Counted from the first letter of the stretch, positions 36,476 through 45,739 are shown. The stretch: 54,493 bases of DNA from Hydrogenophaga sp. (GCF_011772445.1 NZ_WVZN01000046.1:1-54493); one strand, 5' to 3'. Made by a program: numbers and translations. Notes: generated by a model from the letters alone, not told the origin.

Positions 36476-38164
36476 TCATGCGCCAGCGGCCACCCGCTGC
36501 CAGAGCTTGCCCGGGTCCGCGGCGGTCGTTCCGCGCCACGCCACCACCTGGTCCGGCCGCACCAGCAGCACCGTGTCGCCCAGCGCCTCGTGCGCCTCGG
36601 GTTCGTTGCACAGGCGCAGCTTCACGTCGAGGCCCACCGCCGCGCCGGACGCGGCCAGGGCCTGCGCCGCATCGCGCCGCGTGCCCGGCGCCAGCACCGT
36701 CCACTCGAAGCCAAGTTCGTCGTACAGCGAGCGCTCGCCACCCAGCCACACGTGCGGCAGCCGCCCACCGGGGCAGGTGCTGGCCTGGTAGTCGTTCGCG
36801 CTGTCCGGTGGCGGCGCACCGCCATCGCTCACGACGATGGGCGAGTCGTCGTAGCGCTCGCCGAACGTCACGCCCGGGATGTTGAACTCGCGCCGCACGT
36901 GCGCGTTGAGCACCTCGCTGGCGTGTGCGCGCAGCGCCTCGCCTTCAGCGCCTTCGGCTTCCAGCGTGGCCGTGGTCTGGAACAGGCCGATCGAATCGGC
37001 GAAGCCGCGCGCGTAGCTGGTGTTGCGCAGGCCGATGGGGCGGCGTTCGGTCTCGTAGCTGTCGAGCAGCGCGGGGCTCGAATGCCCCTTCACCACCGAG
37101 GCGAGCTTCCAGCCCAGGTTCACCGCGTCGCCCACCGCGGTGTTGTAGCCCAGCCCGCCCGTGGGCGTGAACAGGTGCACCGCGTCGCCGGCCAGGAACA
37201 CGCGGCCCTGCTGGTAACGATCGGCCACCAGCGAGTGGCCCGCGATCCAGGTGCCGGTGGACAGCACCTCGATGGGGATGTCCATGCCGCTGGCCTGCGC
37301 GAACAGGCGTTTCGCGTCGTCGTGCGTCCAGTCGGACGGGTCCTCGTGCGCGTGCACGGCGGCGTGGAAGGCGAATTCGCCCTGGCCGTCCACCGAGGCC
37401 ATGAACACGCGCCGCTCGTGGTTCACGCTGACGTACATCCAGGCCAGGTCGTGCGGCAGGGCCTGATAGAAGGTGGGCGCGCGCAGGTAGACCGCGAACA
37501 TTCGCCCCCCCATGAACTGGCGTTGCACGCCCGTGGCACCGCCATAGGCAATGCCCAGGGCCTGGCGCGCCACGCTGCGCGCGCCGTCGGCGCCCACCAG
37601 GTAGCGCGCGCGCACCGTCACGGCGGGGCCGCCATCGCCGGCCGGCGCCACGCGCGCATGGACGCCTTCGTCGTCCTGATCGAAGTCCACCAGTTTCCAG
37701 CCGAAGGCCACGGGCCGGCCGGTGCGGGCCTCCGCGTGTTCGCGCAGCACCGCCTCCACGAACTTCTGCGACACGCGGTGCGGCAGCTCGGCCGCGTTCC
37801 AGGCGCCGCGCAGGCCGCGCACGTGCTCGCTGGCCTGCGCGGCCGTGGGCAGGCGCAGCCGCGCGAGCTCGTGCGTGGCGAAGCGCGTGAAGTAGGCGAT
37901 GTCGGTGGGGTGGTCGCCCGGCAGGCCCAGGGCGCGGATCTGGTCGGCGATGCCGATGCGGCGGAAGTGCTCCATGGTGCGCGCCTGCGTGGCGTTGGCC
38001 TGCGGGTTGAAGGCGGTGGTGGCCTTCGGGTCCACCAGCAGGCAGCGTATGCCGCGCAGGCCCAGTTCGTTGGCGAGCATCAGCCCGCACGGGCCCGCGC
38101 CCGCGACGAGCACGTCTACCTCGATCCTTGCGCCACTGCGCTGCGCGTCTTGCAACTCCTTCAC
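36476..38164 (-). CDS. FAD-dependent aromatic hydroxylase (PheA/TfdB/MhpA type)
   Basis: A 562-residue group A flavin monooxygenase. FAD-binding marks in order: VLVAGAGPCGLMLANELGLRG with a Rossmann GxGxxG near residue 21, the DG motif VGADGARSVARQALG, and the GD motif FLAGDAVHLFTPTGGLGYNTAVGDAVNLGWKLA. The C-terminal third is a thioredoxin-like dimerisation domain with no active cysteines. It would hydroxylate an aromatic ring using NAD(P)H and oxygen in the cytoplasm. The start is GTG, preceded by AGGAG five bases upstream. The ring-cleaving enzymes of a pathway are not adjacent, and the nearest dioxygenase (46866) is an exported type. It diverges from a BCCT transporter gene. Confidence 0.85.
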   Translation of the reverse strand: MKELQDAQRSGARIEVDVLVAGAGPCGLMLANELGLRGIRCLLVDPKATTAFNPQANATQARTMEHFRRIGIADQIRALGLPGDHPTDIAYFTRFATHELARLRLPTAAQASEHVRGLRGAWNAAELPHRVSQKFVEAVLREHAEARTGRPVAFGWKLVDFDQDDEGVHARVAPAGDGGPAVTVRARYLVGADGARSVARQALGIAYGGATGVQRQFMGGRMFAVYLRAPTFYQALPHDLAWMYVSVNHERRVFMASVDGQGEFAFHAAVHAHEDPSDWTHDDAKRLFAQASGMDIPIEVLSTGTWIAGHSLVADRYQQGRVFLAGDAVHLFTPTGGLGYNTAVGDAVNLGWKLASVVKGHSSPALLDSYETERRPIGLRNTSYARGFADSIGLFQTTATLEAEGAEGEALRAHASEVLNAHVRREFNIPGVTFGERYDDSPIVVSDGGAPPPDSANDYQASTCPGGRLPHVWLGGERSLYDELGFEWTVLAPGTRRDAAQALAASGAAVGLDVKLRLCNEPEAHEALGDTVLLVRPDQVVAWRGTTAADPGKLWQRVAAGA

Positions 38165-38304
38165 CGGTTCTCCTCTGTTCGTTGTTGGCCGATGTGCGAT
38201 TGGACCGCCAGAATCGCTCCGATGCGCCGCGACGGGCGCCCTGAAAAAGACTTTTCCGCCGGGCAGGCGTGTATGGTGTGGTCCCGCATTCGAGGAGAAG
38301 AACC

Positions 38305-39831
38305 ATGCAACTCATCGTCTCGGTCGGCCTGATCCTGGCCGTCGTCTTGTGGGGCGTGATCTCGCCGGCCTCGCTGGGCTCGGTGTTCGACACGCTGCTG
38401 GCCGTCATCACGCGCGACTTTGGCTGGCTCTACCTGTGGGTGGTGCTGGGCCTGGTGATCATGGCCCTGGTACTGGCCCTCACCCGCTACGGCGACCTCA
38501 AGCTCGGTGGCGAGGACGAAGAGCCCGAGTTCTCGCTCATGTCCTGGTTCGCCATGCTGTTCGCGGCCGGCATGGGCATCGGCCTGGTGTTCTGGGGCGT
38601 GGCCGAGCCGATCTCGCACTACGGCTCGCCGCCGCCAGGCATCGCGCCGCAGACACCCGAGGCCGCCAACGCGGCCATGCGCTACAGCTTCTTCCACTGG
38701 GGCCTGCACCCCTGGGCCGTGTACAGCGTGGTGGCGCTGGCCATCGCCTTCTTCCAGTTCCGCAGGGGCGGCTCGGCGCTGGTGAGCACGGCGGTTGAAT
38801 CGCTGCCCTGGGGTTTCGCCAAGGGCCTGGGGCCGGTGGTCAACGTGCTGGCCGTCATCGCCACGGCCTTCGGCGTGGCGGCCTCGCTGGGCATGGGCGC
38901 CCTGCAGATCAACAGCGGCCTGGCCGCGCTCGCCGGCCTGCCGGTGAACCCGGCGTGGCAGGTGGGCATCATCGTGGTGACGACGGTGCTGTTCGTGGTG
39001 TCGTCGGTGTCCGGCGTCGGGCGCGGCATCAAGTGGCTGTCCAACACCAACCTTGTGCTGGCCGCGCTGCTGGCCCTCACCGTGTTCGTGCTCGGTCCCA
39101 CGGTGGCCATCATCGACACCTTCACCACCACGCTGGGCAGCTACGTGAGCGAGTTCGTGCGCATGAGCCTGCGCACCACGCCCTTTCGCGACAGCGGCTG
39201 GGTGGGCGGCTGGACGATCTTCTACTGGGCCTGGTGGGTGAGCTGGTCGCCCTTCGTGGGCCTGTTCATCGCGCGCGTCTCGCGCGGGCGCAGCATCCGC
39301 GAGTTCGTGCTGGGCACGGTGCTGGCGCCCACGCTCGCCGGCTTCCTGTGGTTCTCGGTGTTCGGTGGCACGGCGCTCACGCTGGAGGTGATGCGCGGCC
39401 TTCCGCTGGCCGAGGCGGTGAGTGCCGACGTGTCCACCGCGCTGTTCGCCATGTTCGACGCGCTGCCGCTGGGCGCGCTCATGAGCGTGGTGGCCACGGT
39501 GCTGGTGATCGTGTTCTTCGTGACCTCGGGCGACTCGGCCACGCTGGTGCTCAGCATGATGAGCACGGGCGGCAATGAGAACCCGCCGGCGCGCGTGAAG
39601 ATCATCTGGGGCGCGCTGATCTCCGGCATCGCGATCTCGCTGCTGCTCGCGGGTGGGTTGAAAGCGGTGCAGACAGCCACGATCGTGTTCGCGGTGCCCT
39701 TCGCGATGGTGATCGTGCTGATGGCGGTGGCACTGTGGCGCGGCGTGCGCGACGACTGGCGCGAGGAAGCCCGACGCGAGCGCGCGCTGCGCCGCCGCAT
39801 GCGGGAGATGGTCGAGCCGCCGAAGCCCTGA
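38305..39831 (+). CDS. BCCT-family betaine/choline/carnitine transporter
   Basis: A 508-residue transporter with twelve expected membrane segments. The family signature is clear: FYWAWWVSWSPFVGLFIARVSRGRSIREFVLG, preceded by FAAGMGIGLVFWGVAEPISHYGSPP and FFHWGLHPWAVYSVVALAIAFFQFRRG. The GMGIG form, rather than GMGMG, hints at sodium or proton coupling as in most members. It would import a quaternary ammonium compound for osmoprotection or as carbon and nitrogen source. The short C-terminal tail (about 25 charged residues) is not long enough for a BetP-like osmosensor. GAGGAG lies eight bases before the ATG. Confidence 0.92.
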   Translation: MQLIVSVGLILAVVLWGVISPASLGSVFDTLLAVITRDFGWLYLWVVLGLVIMALVLALTRYGDLKLGGEDEEPEFSLMSWFAMLFAAGMGIGLVFWGVAEPISHYGSPPPGIAPQTPEAANAAMRYSFFHWGLHPWAVYSVVALAIAFFQFRRGGSALVSTAVESLPWGFAKGLGPVVNVLAVIATAFGVAASLGMGALQINSGLAALAGLPVNPAWQVGIIVVTTVLFVVSSVSGVGRGIKWLSNTNLVLAALLALTVFVLGPTVAIIDTFTTTLGSYVSEFVRMSLRTTPFRDSGWVGGWTIFYWAWWVSWSPFVGLFIARVSRGRSIREFVLGTVLAPTLAGFLWFSVFGGTALTLEVMRGLPLAEAVSADVSTALFAMFDALPLGALMSVVATVLVIVFFVTSGDSATLVLSMMSTGGNENPPARVKIIWGALISGIAISLLLAGGLKAVQTATIVFAVPFAMVIVLMAVALWRGVRDDWREEARRERALRRRMREMVEPPKP

Positions 39832-39893
39832 GGAGGCACATTGCCGATGACACCCGAGGCCGACCCACGCAGTCGTCCTCCGACAGCCGCCTT

Positions 39894-39907
39894 CTGAGCG
39901 CGCTCAG
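39894..39907. terminator. 14-bp perfect palindrome on a convergent gene end
   Basis: CTGAGCGCGCTCAG covers the stop codon of the GNAT gene (complement of 39904-39906) and follows the BCCT stop by 63 bases. It is a possible shared 3'-end hairpin without a T-run. Confidence 0.35.
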
Positions 39908-40191
39908 ACCAGCACGTCGCGGATCGACGGGTCCTTGTCGAACTGCGCCTTGGCGAACGGGCACAGGGCCACGACGCGCGTCTTCGTCTCGCGTGCCCAG
40001 GCCACCAATGCGTCGAGCAGCTGACGCCCCACCCCCTGGCCCTTGAGGCGCTCGTCGACGTGGGTGTGGTCGATGATGATCAGCGTGGGGTTGGTGCGGC
40101 TGTAGGTCATTTCGGCCAGGCGCTCGCCGTTCTGCTGGACGAAGAAGGCGCCGGTGGAGTTGGCTTCCTGGTGCTCGATGGGCTGGGTCAT
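39904..40191 (-). CDS. small GNAT-family N-acetyltransferase (YjdJ/NATD1 type)
   Basis: A 95-residue compact acetyltransferase fold of the GCN5-like group without the usual first strands. FVQQNGERLAEMTYSRTNPTLIIIDHTHVDERLKGQGVGRQLL has the acetyl-CoA loop (R/Q-x-x-G-x-G/A), followed by ALCPFAKAQFDKDP, very typical of this family (ALCPFA..). It may acetylate small amines or proteins. Its ATG overlaps the OsmC stop (ATGA), so it is translationally coupled to the upstream gene. Confidence 0.88.
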   Translation of the reverse strand: MTQPIEHQEANSTGAFFVQQNGERLAEMTYSRTNPTLIIIDHTHVDERLKGQGVGRQLLDALVAWARETKTRVVALCPFAKAQFDKDPSIRDVLV

Positions 40192-40604
40192 GGGGTGTCT
40201 GGGGTGGTGGCGATCCATTGGACCGGAACGCCTTGCCGCAGCGTGTTGTGCACCTCGGCCACCGCGTCGGTTTCGCGCAGCAGCCGGGCAATGGCGTCCG
40301 GGGATGCCGGCGACTGTACCCGGGCGTGATAGCGCACGTCGCGCGCCGCCAGGCCGATGCCCTCGAACTCGGCCTCGGCCCACACCTCCACGCGGTCCAG
40401 CGCCACCCCCAGGCGCGCGGCTTCGCGGTAAAGGTCGTTGCAGTAGCAGGTGGCCAGGGCGAGCATGAGGAACTCGCCGCCGTTGGTGGCGGAGCCGGCG
40501 CCCGAGGCCTTGGGCGCCACGTCCAGCGTGTGCTCGGCATCGCCGGTGCGCAGCACGACCCGGTGCTGGCCGGGTCGGTTCGTGACGCTGGCCGAGATCC
40601 GCAT
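40188..40604 (-). CDS. OsmC-family peroxide-reducing/thiol protein
   Basis: A 138-residue OsmC-like protein. The single catalytic-type cysteine pair lies in LALATCYCNDLYREAARLGV, close to the OsmC second Cys motif. The family's first cysteine, usually in GGxxxxPxxLLLAALxxC form, is replaced by a TNGGEFLMLALATCYC arrangement. Members reduce organic hydroperoxides or act as sulphur-handling proteins; the exact role here is unclear. It overlaps the GNAT gene by 4 bases and follows an acyltransferase gene by 3 bases, so all three may be one operon. Confidence 0.85.
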   Translation of the reverse strand: MRISASVTNRPGQHRVVLRTGDAEHTLDVAPKASGAGSATNGGEFLMLALATCYCNDLYREAARLGVALDRVEVWAEAEFEGIGLAARDVRYHARVQSPASPDAIARLLRETDAVAEVHNTLRQGVPVQWIATTPDTP

Positions 40605-40607
40605 GCG

Positions 40608-41783
40608 TCAGGTCACGCGGTGCTCGCGGCCGCTTTCGGGCGATCGGCGCGGGTATCGCTTGCCATTGAGCAACTGGCCGATCCAGCCGTGGCGCACGAA
40701 CAGCTCGTAGCTGCCCAGGCACACCAGCGTGGTGGCGGCGATGTTGATGAGCACCTTGGCTGTGACGGGCAGGCTCAGCTCGAAGAGCAGGGCGCCGAAC
40801 AGGATGGTGAGCGGGTAATGCATCAGGTACACCCAGTACGCGCTGTCCGACAGGTAGCCCAGTACCACGTGGCGGCGGGGCACCAGGCGCAGCGCCAGGC
40901 CGATGGCGGCGAAGCTCCAGAGCCAGCTGATGCAGTGGTAGGCATAGGCCCAAAGGAGCATCGGGGCCTGCACAAGCGCGGCCGCGGTGGCCAGGAGGTA
41001 GCACACCAGCCCCCCCAGCGCATAGGCCAGCCAGTGGCGCTGGAAGAAGGCGAACAGCTCGGCCTGCCGCCCGTGCAGCATCAGGCCGAAGACGAAGAAG
41101 CTGCCGTGGTAGAGCCACTCGTTCCATTCGGGCAGGAAGGCGCCGGCGGGGGCGAGCACACCGCGCGGGTAGGCGGCGCTGGCCAGCATCAGCGGCAGCG
41201 CCAGCGCCACGAAGCCCCACGGTTGGCGCGCCAGCCAGGCCAGCGCCGATTCGATGGGCGCGAACCAGGCGCGCGGCAGCCGCCACAGCGCGGCCGTGGC
41301 CACGCAGAACCACAGCAGCATCCACAGGAACCAGAGGTGGATGGTGTTGGGGCTGTCCAGGATGGGCAGGCGCGGCACCACATGGGTGTCCAGTCCCCAT
41401 TCGTCGCGGACCATGAGGTTCATGAAGAACAGCGCCGCCACGCCCGAGGCCAGCCACAGCAGCGGCCAGAACAGCGCGAAGGGCAGGCCCAGGCGCATCA
41501 GGCGGTGGCGCAGCAGGCCGTCCGGCCCCCGCGAGCGCACCAGCAAGGCAGCGAAGAAGCCGCCCAGGATGAAGAAGGCCGGCATGCGGAAGGCGTGGAT
41601 GGACGACACCACCACGTCGGCGACCAGGGTGCGCTGGTCGTCGCGCCAGGCGTTGGGCATGCGCTGCACGGCGTAGATGGCCTCGACGTGCAGCACGATA
41701 CCCAGCCACATGAGCAGCGCGCGCAGGTTGTCCAGCGCGTGCAGTCGGGTGCCCGTGTCGGCGGGCGGCGAGTGCTTACCCAT
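40608..41783 (-). CDS. acyltransferase family 3 membrane protein (OpgC/OatA-like)
   Basis: A 391-residue membrane acyltransferase (PF01757 type). LDNLRALLMWLGIVLHVEAIY carries the catalytic histidine after the first helix, followed by IHAFRMPAFFILGGFFAALLVRSRG, typical of MdoC/OpgC, which succinylates periplasmic glucans. About ten membrane helices follow, ending YLMHYPLTILFGALLF and a last anchor. The start at 41783 is preferred over an upstream in-frame ATG at 41825 since it leads directly to the family's N-terminus, though no strong ribosome-binding site is seen at either. It may decorate an external glycan. It is probably cotranscribed with osmC and GNAT genes downstream. Confidence 0.87.
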   Translation of the reverse strand: MGKHSPPADTGTRLHALDNLRALLMWLGIVLHVEAIYAVQRMPNAWRDDQRTLVADVVVSSIHAFRMPAFFILGGFFAALLVRSRGPDGLLRHRLMRLGLPFALFWPLLWLASGVAALFFMNLMVRDEWGLDTHVVPRLPILDSPNTIHLWFLWMLLWFCVATAALWRLPRAWFAPIESALAWLARQPWGFVALALPLMLASAAYPRGVLAPAGAFLPEWNEWLYHGSFFVFGLMLHGRQAELFAFFQRHWLAYALGGLVCYLLATAAALVQAPMLLWAYAYHCISWLWSFAAIGLALRLVPRRHVVLGYLSDSAYWVYLMHYPLTILFGALLFELSLPVTAKVLINIAATTLVCLGSYELFVRHGWIGQLLNGKRYPRRSPESGREHRVT

Positions 41784-41886
41784 CAGCGTGACCGAACGTA
41801 ACAGGGGCGCAGACCTTATCAGCACTTGGGCGCTTGCGCTACCCCTGGCGGGGGAGACGCTCGCCGGGGTAGCGGGGACGCCTGGC

Positions 41887-42966
41887 TCAGTTCATGCCGG
41901 CCGCGTCCAGGTCCAGCGCCAGCGTGCCGCGCGTGCCGATGTCGGCGCGGTGCCGTTCGAGCCAGGCCTGGGCCGCCGCCTGGCCCTGCTGGAACAGACG
42001 CTCCAGAAAGGCCGCGTCGGTGCGCGTCTTGCTGCCCGCGCCCAGTGCGGCGAGTTCGGGGCCGCCATCCACCCGGTGCAACCGCAGCGCCGCGATGCGG
42101 CGAAACACCGGGCTGCGCAGTCGGCGCGCGGCCCAGCCCTCGGCGGCCAGGAGTTGCTTCAGCAGCACGATGTTGCGCAGCTCCTTGAGCAGGCTGGCGT
42201 TGAAGGTCACCTCGTTGATGCGGTCCAGGATGTCGTTGGCTCGCACCGGCAGCTCATCGCGCTGGGCGGGGTTGATCTGTACCAGCAGCAGGTCGTCGCC
42301 CGGGCTCTCCAGCACCAGCGGCAGCAGCGACGGATTGCCTGCGTAGCCGCCGTCCCAGTAGGCCTCGCCGTCGATCTCCACCGCCTGGAACAGCAGCGGC
42401 AGGCAGGCCGAGGCCAGGATCACGTCGGGCGAGAGCTCGTCCTGGCGGAAGATGCGCAGCTCGCCGGTCTTCACGCGCGTGGCAGCGATGAAGAGCTGCG
42501 TGCGGTGGCAGGCGCGCACGCGGTCGAAGTCGATGGTGTCGCGCAGGATGTCGCGCAGCGGGTTGAGGTTGAGCGGGTTGAGCTGGTAGGGCGAGGCCTG
42601 CGAACTGAGCCACTGCGCGTACGAGCGGATGGGTCCGAGCCAGGGCGCGGCCCAGGGGCTGTCGGGGTCGACCCACGGGGCGCCGGGCGCGTGGGCCAGG
42701 CCGCCGAAGGGGTTGATCTCGCCGATGCGTGTCCACAGCCGGCGCAGCGCGGCGCGCGCGCCTTCGCGGCCGCCCTCCATCAGGCCGCTGGCCAGGGCCA
42801 CGGCGTTCATGGCGCCCGCGCTGGTGCCGCTGATGCCGGTGAGCCGCAGCGAGCGGTCCTCCAACAGGCGATCGAGCACGCCCCAGGTGAAGGCGCCGTG
42901 CGAACCGCCGCCCTGGAGGGCGAGATCGAGCGAGGTTTTCGCAGAGTGGGAAGGGAGCGTGGCCAT
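41887..42966 (-). CDS. patatin-like phospholipase
   Basis: A 359-residue patatin-family lipid hydrolase. The glycine-rich oxyanion loop is LALQGGGSHGAFTWGVLDRLL, the nucleophile elbow GISGTSAGAMNAVALASGL (GxSxG), and the catalytic Asp lies in YWDGGYAGNPSL (DGG). It would hydrolyse acyl esters of phospholipids, probably at the inner face of the membrane; there is no signal peptide. The start at 42966 is preferred over an in-frame ATG at 42993 because the intervening bases form a perfect regulatory dyad rather than sensible coding. It diverges from dinG. Confidence 0.9.
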   Translation of the reverse strand: MATLPSHSAKTSLDLALQGGGSHGAFTWGVLDRLLEDRSLRLTGISGTSAGAMNAVALASGLMEGGREGARAALRRLWTRIGEINPFGGLAHAPGAPWVDPDSPWAAPWLGPIRSYAQWLSSQASPYQLNPLNLNPLRDILRDTIDFDRVRACHRTQLFIAATRVKTGELRIFRQDELSPDVILASACLPLLFQAVEIDGEAYWDGGYAGNPSLLPLVLESPGDDLLLVQINPAQRDELPVRANDILDRINEVTFNASLLKELRNIVLLKQLLAAEGWAARRLRSPVFRRIAALRLHRVDGGPELAALGAGSKTRTDAAFLERLFQQGQAAAQAWLERHRADIGTRGTLALDLDAAGMN

Positions 42967-42973
42967 GAGCCAT

Positions 42974-42988
42974 TGTTGCACTGCAACA
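42974..42988. promoter_or_regulatory. 15-bp dyad between patatin and dinG genes
   Basis: TGTTGCA-C-TGCAACA is a perfect 7-bp inverted repeat around one base, seven bases before the patatin ATG. It may be a protein-binding site or an RNA hairpin at the 5' end of the patatin message. It does not match the LexA consensus CTG-N10-CAG. Confidence 0.45.
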
Positions 42989-43020
42989 TGCATCCGGGGT
43001 GAAAGCCCGGCTCTGGGACA

Positions 43021-45252
43021 ATGCCGGGCTTCATGATGAACGCCGAGCCCCGCCACGACCAAGAGGACCTGCCCCAGGGGGCGCTGGCGCGCGAGGCCAT
43101 CGCGCTGGCGGCGTTCGACCACATGGTCTCGCACGCCCCGGGGTTCCGGGCGCGCGCCGGTCAGCGCGAGATGGCGGCGTTCATCGCCGAGACCTTGTCG
43201 GGCGTGAAGCTGGGCGACGACAGCGTCTCGGGCGAGGCGGGCGCGCCCGACCGGGGCATCGCCGTGGTGCAGGCCGGCACAGGGGTCGGCAAGTCGGCGG
43301 CCTACGCGGCCACCGTGATTCCGCTGGCGCTGGCGCAGCAAAAGCGCGTGCTCATCAGCACCGCCACCGTGGCCCTGCAGGAACAGCTCATCAACAAGGA
43401 CCTGCCGGCCCTGGCGGCGCTGATGCCGCAGCCTTTTGCCTTCGCGCTGGCCAAGGGCCGCGGGCGCTACGTCTGCCGACTCAAGCTCGACCAGCTCGCC
43501 GAAGGCGGCGCGCAGGACGCGGATCTGTTCGGCGAGGAAGCCGCAGGCGCGGCCAGCGCCGCCGCGAAAGACGACTGGGCCCAGCGCGCGCGCCAGTACG
43601 CGCAATGGACCATCGCGCTCGACCAGGGCGACTGGAACGGCGACCGCGACCGCCTGGACGAACCGCCCGACGCCGCGCTGTGGGCGCCCGTGGCGGCCGA
43701 GCGCCACACCTGCACCGCGCGCCACTGCCCGGCCTACAACAGCTGCAGTTACTACCAGGCGCGCAACCGCCTGGCGCAGGCGCAGGTGATCGTGGTCAAC
43801 CACGACCTGCTGCTCGCCACCCTGGGCCTGCACGCCCTGCCGGCACCGTCCGACTGCTACCTCGTGCTCGACGAGGCGCACCACCTGCCCGGCGTGGCGC
43901 AGGGCCAGTTCACCTCGCAGATGGACCTGATGCGCCCGGGCTGGCTCGACCCCCTGCCCAAAGCCTTCGACGAGGTGGCGAAGGCCATTTCTCACCGGCA
44001 CAACCTCGACGTGGCCGAGGCCGCGCGCGCCGCCAAGGCCGCCCTGGCCGAGCTCGCCCGCCTGGGCATGGACCTGCTGGGCCCGGCCGTGCGCGAGCTG
44101 CCCGCCGAGGCGCCGCCGCTGGTGCACCGCTTCGACGCCGGGCTGCTGCCCCCCGGCTGGACCGAGCCCCTGGGCAGCCTGCAGGCGCACGCGCATGGGC
44201 TGCTCAAGCTGGCCGAGGCCCTGGCCACGCAACTGCGCGCCAACGCGCGCGACAACCCCGGCGAGGCCGCGCGCAGCGCCGAGCACTACGCGCGCATCGG
44301 CCGCTTCGCGCCGCGCCTGCAAAGCCTGCACGAAACCGCGAGCCAGTGGCTGCTGATGGCCAGCGAGGGCGCGCCGCCCCAGGCCAAGTGGCTGCAGGCG
44401 CGCGTGGACCGCGGCCTGGTGGCCATGAGCGCGCACGCCTGCCCGCTGCAGCCGGGCAGCCTGCTGCACAGCCACCTGTGGCAACAGGTGCGCGGCGCGG
44501 TGGTCACCTCGGCCTCGCTCGTCACCTGCGGCGGCTTTGACCACTTCCTGCACGAGGCCGGCCTGGCCTGGGACGCGGCCGTGGCCACGCGCGAGGTGCA
44601 AAGCCCCTTCGACCACGCGAAGCAGGGCCGTCTGGTGGTGGTGCAGACCCGCGCCGACCCCAAGGACGTGGACGGCTACACGCGGGAAATGCTCGATCTG
44701 CTGCTGGCCGACCTGCGTGAGGTGAAGCGCGGCGCCTTGGTGCTGTTCACCTCGCGCGCGCAGATGCGATCGGCCCAGCAGTTGCTCGAGCGTGGCGAAC
44801 ACGCGCGTCTGCGCGAGCGCGTGCTGGCGCAAGGCGAGGCCTCGCGCACGGTGCTGCTCAAGCGGCACGCGCAGCGCGTGGGCGACGGCGAGGCGTCCAT
44901 CCTGTTCGGCCTGCAGTCCTTCGGCGAGGGACTGGACCTGCCGGGCGAGCTCTGCGAGTGGGTGTTCATCACCAAGTTGCCTTTCGCGTCGCCCAGCGAC
45001 CCGGTGGGCCAGGCGCGCGCGGAATGGCTCAAGAGCAAGGGGCGCGACCCGTTCAGCGAGCTGGTGGTGCCGGCCACCGGCGCCCGACTGCTGCAGTGGA
45101 CCGGCCGCGCGCTGCGCACCGAGACCGACGAAGCCACGGTGGTCTGCTACGACGCGCGCCTGCTGCGCCAGGGGTACGGCCGGCGCATGCTGCAAGGGCT
45201 TCCGCCCTACCGGCTGCAGCGACGGCAGGCCGGGGTGACGGCGGACGTGTGA
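43021..45252 (+). CDS. dinG: ATP-dependent DNA helicase DinG (iron-sulfur XPD-like)
   Basis: A 743-residue superfamily 2 helicase. Walker A is QAGTGVGKSAAYA near residue 85. The 4Fe-4S cysteines are Cys in RYVCRLKLDQ near 151, then CTARHCPAYNSC near 231-242, which keeps the C-x4-C-x5-C spacing known in E. coli DinG. Walker B is LVLDEAHHLPG near 284. Motifs V and VI appear as LFGLQSFGEGLDLPG and QWTGRALRTETDEATV. It unwinds 5'-3', including R-loops and D-loops, and acts in repair and at stalled forks. Codons 1, 5 and 6 are all ATG, so the start may be 43033 or 43036. It stands divergent from the patatin gene and 16 bases before a CopD-like gene. Confidence 0.93.
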   Translation: MPGFMMNAEPRHDQEDLPQGALAREAIALAAFDHMVSHAPGFRARAGQREMAAFIAETLSGVKLGDDSVSGEAGAPDRGIAVVQAGTGVGKSAAYAATVIPLALAQQKRVLISTATVALQEQLINKDLPALAALMPQPFAFALAKGRGRYVCRLKLDQLAEGGAQDADLFGEEAAGAASAAAKDDWAQRARQYAQWTIALDQGDWNGDRDRLDEPPDAALWAPVAAERHTCTARHCPAYNSCSYYQARNRLAQAQVIVVNHDLLLATLGLHALPAPSDCYLVLDEAHHLPGVAQGQFTSQMDLMRPGWLDPLPKAFDEVAKAISHRHNLDVAEAARAAKAALAELARLGMDLLGPAVRELPAEAPPLVHRFDAGLLPPGWTEPLGSLQAHAHGLLKLAEALATQLRANARDNPGEAARSAEHYARIGRFAPRLQSLHETASQWLLMASEGAPPQAKWLQARVDRGLVAMSAHACPLQPGSLLHSHLWQQVRGAVVTSASLVTCGGFDHFLHEAGLAWDAAVATREVQSPFDHAKQGRLVVVQTRADPKDVDGYTREMLDLLLADLREVKRGALVLFTSRAQMRSAQQLLERGEHARLRERVLAQGEASRTVLLKRHAQRVGDGEASILFGLQSFGEGLDLPGELCEWVFITKLPFASPSDPVGQARAEWLKSKGRDPFSELVVPATGARLLQWTGRALRTETDEATVVCYDARLLRQGYGRRMLQGLPPYRLQRRQAGVTADV

Positions 45253-45268
45253 GGCATAGTGCACCCCC

Positions 45269-45739
45269 ATGATCTACGCCGTTCTCAAACTCCTCCACGT
45301 CCTGTCCATCGTCTTCTGGGTCGGTGGCATGGCTTTCGCGCACTTGTGCCTGCGGCCGTCGGTGCAACTGCTGGAGCCGCCCGATCGCCTGCGCCTGCTG
45401 CAGGCGGTGATGAAGCGCTTCTTTGCCGGCGTGCTGCTGGCGGCGCTGCTGGCGCTGGCCACAGGCCTGTGGATGATCGGCCGCGTGGCGAAGGAGTCGG
45501 TTCAGGCGGGCGTGGACTTCGCCATGCCGCTGGACTGGACGGTCATGGCCACGCTGGGCATCGTGATGATCGCGATCTTCGGGCACATCCGCTTCGCGCT
45601 CTTCAAACGGATGTCGCGTGCCGTGCAGGCCAGCGACTGGCCGGCCGCCGGCGCGGCGATGGCCTCGATCCGCCAGTGGGTGCTGGTCAACCTGGTCATC
45701 GGCGTGCTGGTCATCGCCATCGCGCTGCTGATGAGCTGA
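45269..45739 (+). CDS. CopD/DUF2269-like integral membrane protein
   Basis: A 156-residue protein with four membrane segments. The opening IYAVLKLLHVLSIVFWVGGMAFAHLCLRPSV, with histidine in LLHVLSIVFWVGG, is typical of CopD-domain proteins, which are linked to copper uptake or heme-like sites. Further helices hold FAGVLLAALLALATGLWMIGR and WTVMATLGIVMIAIFGHIRFALF. Whether it binds copper or heme cannot be shown. It starts 16 bases after dinG and may be cotranscribed with it; no functional link is apparent. Confidence 0.78.
   Translation: MIYAVLKLLHVLSIVFWVGGMAFAHLCLRPSVQLLEPPDRLRLLQAVMKRFFAGVLLAALLALATGLWMIGRVAKESVQAGVDFAMPLDWTVMATLGIVMIAIFGHIRFALFKRMSRAVQASDWPAAGAAMASIRQWVLVNLVIGVLVIAIALLMS

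Noticed and set aside
34769..38332. 1187-codon plus-strand frame across the exchanger and flavin hydroxylase genes
   Set aside because: It is antisense to two well-supported minus-strand genes, has His/Gln/Arg-rich composition and no start signals.
42967..45270. Minus-strand frame over dinG that extends the patatin protein upstream
   Set aside because: The patatin fold begins at 42966 and the extension is the shadow of dinG, whose motifs are complete.
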